DNA from: Luteitalea sp.
GTDB lineage: Bacteria; Acidobacteriota; Vicinamibacteria; Vicinamibacterales; Vicinamibacteraceae
Assembly: GCA_009377495.1 (NCBI GenBank)
Contig: WHTZ01000004.1
Coordinates: forward strand, 1 to 64,000
Reading direction: 5' to 3'
DNA: 64,000 bases
Part shown: positions 62,563-64,000 of the stretch, piece by piece
How positions within the stretch are numbered: the stretch's first letter is position 1
How the letters are laid out: every line of letters begins with the position of its first letter
Notes under the pieces: model-generated
Databases searched by the model: none
Seen by the model: only the letters and a program-made list of their open reading frames with translations
What the model was told of the DNA's origin: nothing
Made by a program: the position numbers and the translations under genes

Positions 62563-64000
62563 ATGATGCGTGGAGTAATGGAGGGCTGGCGCCGGCTTCG
62601 TTCGCGCCGCCGGCGTAACGACCTAGAGACCGGGCTCGACGAAGAGATTCGATTCCACATCGATCGCCAGACCGAGAAGAACCTGCGGGCCGGCATGGCG
62701 CCAGACGAGGCACGCCGGCAGGCCCTGATCAAGTTTGGTGGGATGGCCCGTGCCACGGAGAGCACGCGCGACCAGTTCCGCGCGGCTTTCGTTGAAGACC
62801 TCCTTCGTGACCTCCGCTATGGAGGGCGTGCACTGCGCCGCGCTCCAGGTTTCACGGTCGTGGTCACCCTGACGCTCGCCCTTGGCATCGGCGCAACGAC
62901 CGCGATGTTCAGCGTCGTGAACGGCATCCTACTCCGCCCGCTGCCTTATCCCGAACAGGACCGTCTGGTCCAGCTGAGACACACGGTCGGAGCGGGGCTC
63001 GCCAACCTGTCGTCTTCGCCCCCGATATATTTTACCTACCGCGACCACAACGAGGCGTTCGAAGCGGTGGGGCACTGGGATTGGGACAGCTCGCCCGTCA
63101 CCGTGAGCGGCTCTGGCGAGCCGGAAGCCGTGGAGGGCATCGAGGTGACCCACGAGGTCCTGGCTATCCTCGGAGCCCAGCCGATCGTGGGACGCGGCTT
63201 CAGTCAAGCCGACGACCGCCCGGGAAGCGCGCCCACCGCCATCATCTCCTATGGGTACTGGCAGCGTCATTTCGGCGGCGGCGGCGACGTCCTGGGTGAA
63301 ACGTTGGTGGTGGATGGCGTTCCGCGCCAGGTGATCGGCGTGCTGCCGCAATGGTTCAGATTCTTCTCCCGCCCCGCCGAAATCTTCTATCCCTTGCAGC
63401 TGGTGCGATCCGATTGGGAGTTTCCATCTTTTGACGGAAGCGGGATCGCACGCTTGAAGGAGGGCGTCACCCTCGAAGAGGCGAACGCCGATGTCGCGCG
63501 CATGATTCCCATCCTGTCTGAGGAGTTCGGGGGTTTTGAAGAAGACGCGCGGTTCCGACCCCGGCTCCGTTTCTTGAAAGACGGCGTCGTCGGAGATCTC
63601 GGCGAGACCTTGTGGCTGCTGATGGGCACGATCGGGCTGCTGCTGGTGATCGCGTGTGCGAACGTGGCGAATCTGGTGCTGGTGCGCACCCAAACCCGGC
63701 GGCAAGAACTGACCATCCGGGCCGCGCTGGGCGCCGGTTGGGGTGATATCGCGCGTGTGGTGTTCACGGAAAGCGCCGCTTTGGGGCTCGCCGGTGGAGT
63801 CGCTGGTTTGAGCGTCGCGTACGTCAGCTTGCCGCTTCTGCTGTCGCTCGCCGCAGCCGACCTACCTCAGATCATGACGGTGACGATAGATCCCACCGTG
63901 CTGCTGGTCACCCTGGGCATCTCTGTGCTCGCGACGCTGATGTTCGCGCTCATCCCAGTGCTCCACTTCGCCTTGCCAAAGCTTCAGCTTGCGCGCGCAT
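62563..64000 (+). CDS. ADOP-type ABC permease with prefix domain (5' part, runs off window)
   Basis: 479 residues are visible. ATG 62563 has AGGGAGAGG upstream. The N-terminal ADOP prefix (RRRRNDLETGLDEEIRFHIDRQTEKNLRAGMAPDEARRQALIKFGG, about 13-62) is present, then DLLRDLRYGGRALRRAPGFTVVVTLTLALGIGATTAMFSVVNGILLRPLPYP, a MacB-like periplasmic domain, and the first FtsX core (IGLLLVIACANVANLVLVRTQTRRQELTIRAALGAGWGDIARVV). The frame is open to the window end, so the second half is outside. No PadR gene lies directly upstream, unlike the first ADOP. Substrate unknown. Confidence 0.88.
   Translation, partial: MMRGVMEGWRRLRSRRRRNDLETGLDEEIRFHIDRQTEKNLRAGMAPDEARRQALIKFGGMARATESTRDQFRAAFVEDLLRDLRYGGRALRRAPGFTVVVTLTLALGIGATTAMFSVVNGILLRPLPYPEQDRLVQLRHTVGAGLANLSSSPPIYFTYRDHNEAFEAVGHWDWDSSPVTVSGSGEPEAVEGIEVTHEVLAILGAQPIVGRGFSQADDRPGSAPTAIISYGYWQRHFGGGGDVLGETLVVDGVPRQVIGVLPQWFRFFSRPAEIFYPLQLVRSDWEFPSFDGSGIARLKEGVTLEEANADVARMIPILSEEFGGFEEDARFRPRLRFLKDGVVGDLGETLWLLMGTIGLLLVIACANVANLVLVRTQTRRQELTIRAALGAGWGDIARVVFTESAALGLAGGVAGLSVAYVSLPLLLSLAAADLPQIMTVTIDPTVLLVTLGISVLATLMFALIPVLHFALPKLQLARA

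Overview
The window is GC-rich bacterial chromosomal DNA with a gene set typical of Acidobacteriota, most likely Vicinamibacteria or a close relative (inferred from family content; no rRNA or marker gene is present). The pointers are four giant Oar-like TonB-dependent receptors (TBDRs) with an N-terminal carboxypeptidase-regulatory domain, a PadR plus acidobacterial-type orphan permease (ADOP) pair, a second ADOP at the right edge, a tricorn-like S41 protease, a soluble Ser/Thr kinase with C-terminal repeats, DUF1080, ThuA and TIGR02604-like proteins, and an ECF42-type sigma factor with its DGPF/YCII partner. I saw no tRNA, rRNA, CRISPR array or complete insertion sequence.

Layout. 1-8.3 kb: end of a MITE-like repeat, a methyltransferase and a frameshifted FtsX/MacB permease divergent from a MarR regulator across a perfect palindrome, TBDR 1 (frameshifted), a small Cys-rich protein, a second MITE copy and a PhoD-like phosphatase. 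8.4-20.7 kb: metallophosphoesterase, NIPSNAP/SnoaL protein, DUF1080 protein, SRPBCC/ArsR pair with a palindromic operator, kinase, nucleotide-transporter-like protein, tricorn-like protease with an in-frame stop. 20.9-29.9 kb: M24 peptidase, orphan TBDR tail, TBDR 2 (frameshifted), YCII/ECF sigma pair, PadR stub, beta-propeller protein, efflux adaptor debris. 30-42 kb: PadR/ADOP, TBDR 3, then a ThuA / TIGR02604 dehydrogenase / cupredoxin operon. 42.0-42.3 kb: third MITE copy.

42.3-61.6 kb is the most interesting part. A FadR-type GntR regulator sits next to three divergent transcription units: (i) TBDR 4 and a DapA/NanA-family lyase; (ii) metallo-beta-lactamase-fold hydrolase, threonine-synthase-like PLP enzyme, SDR, M14 aspartoacylase-like deacylase, a Tat-exported DapA-family protein, a NanM-like kelch protein and a class III aminotransferase; (iii) a 45-residue exported acidic peptide, three Asp-box (sialidase-like) proteins and a sodium/solute symporter, with a second symporter divergent from it. 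The regulator's own promoter and the promoters of these units carry related sites built on TGTCGAC. Two sites are the same 17-mer, and both end in the start codon of the first gene. I propose a GntR-controlled uptake and catabolism island for a sialic-acid-like or N-acylated amino compound; the substrate is not established.

The end holds a lower-GC gene with a phage-tail-fibre-like segment and a second ADOP running off the edge. Five genes each need exactly one added base to be read through. This points either to real decay or to uncorrected single-base deletions in the assembly.
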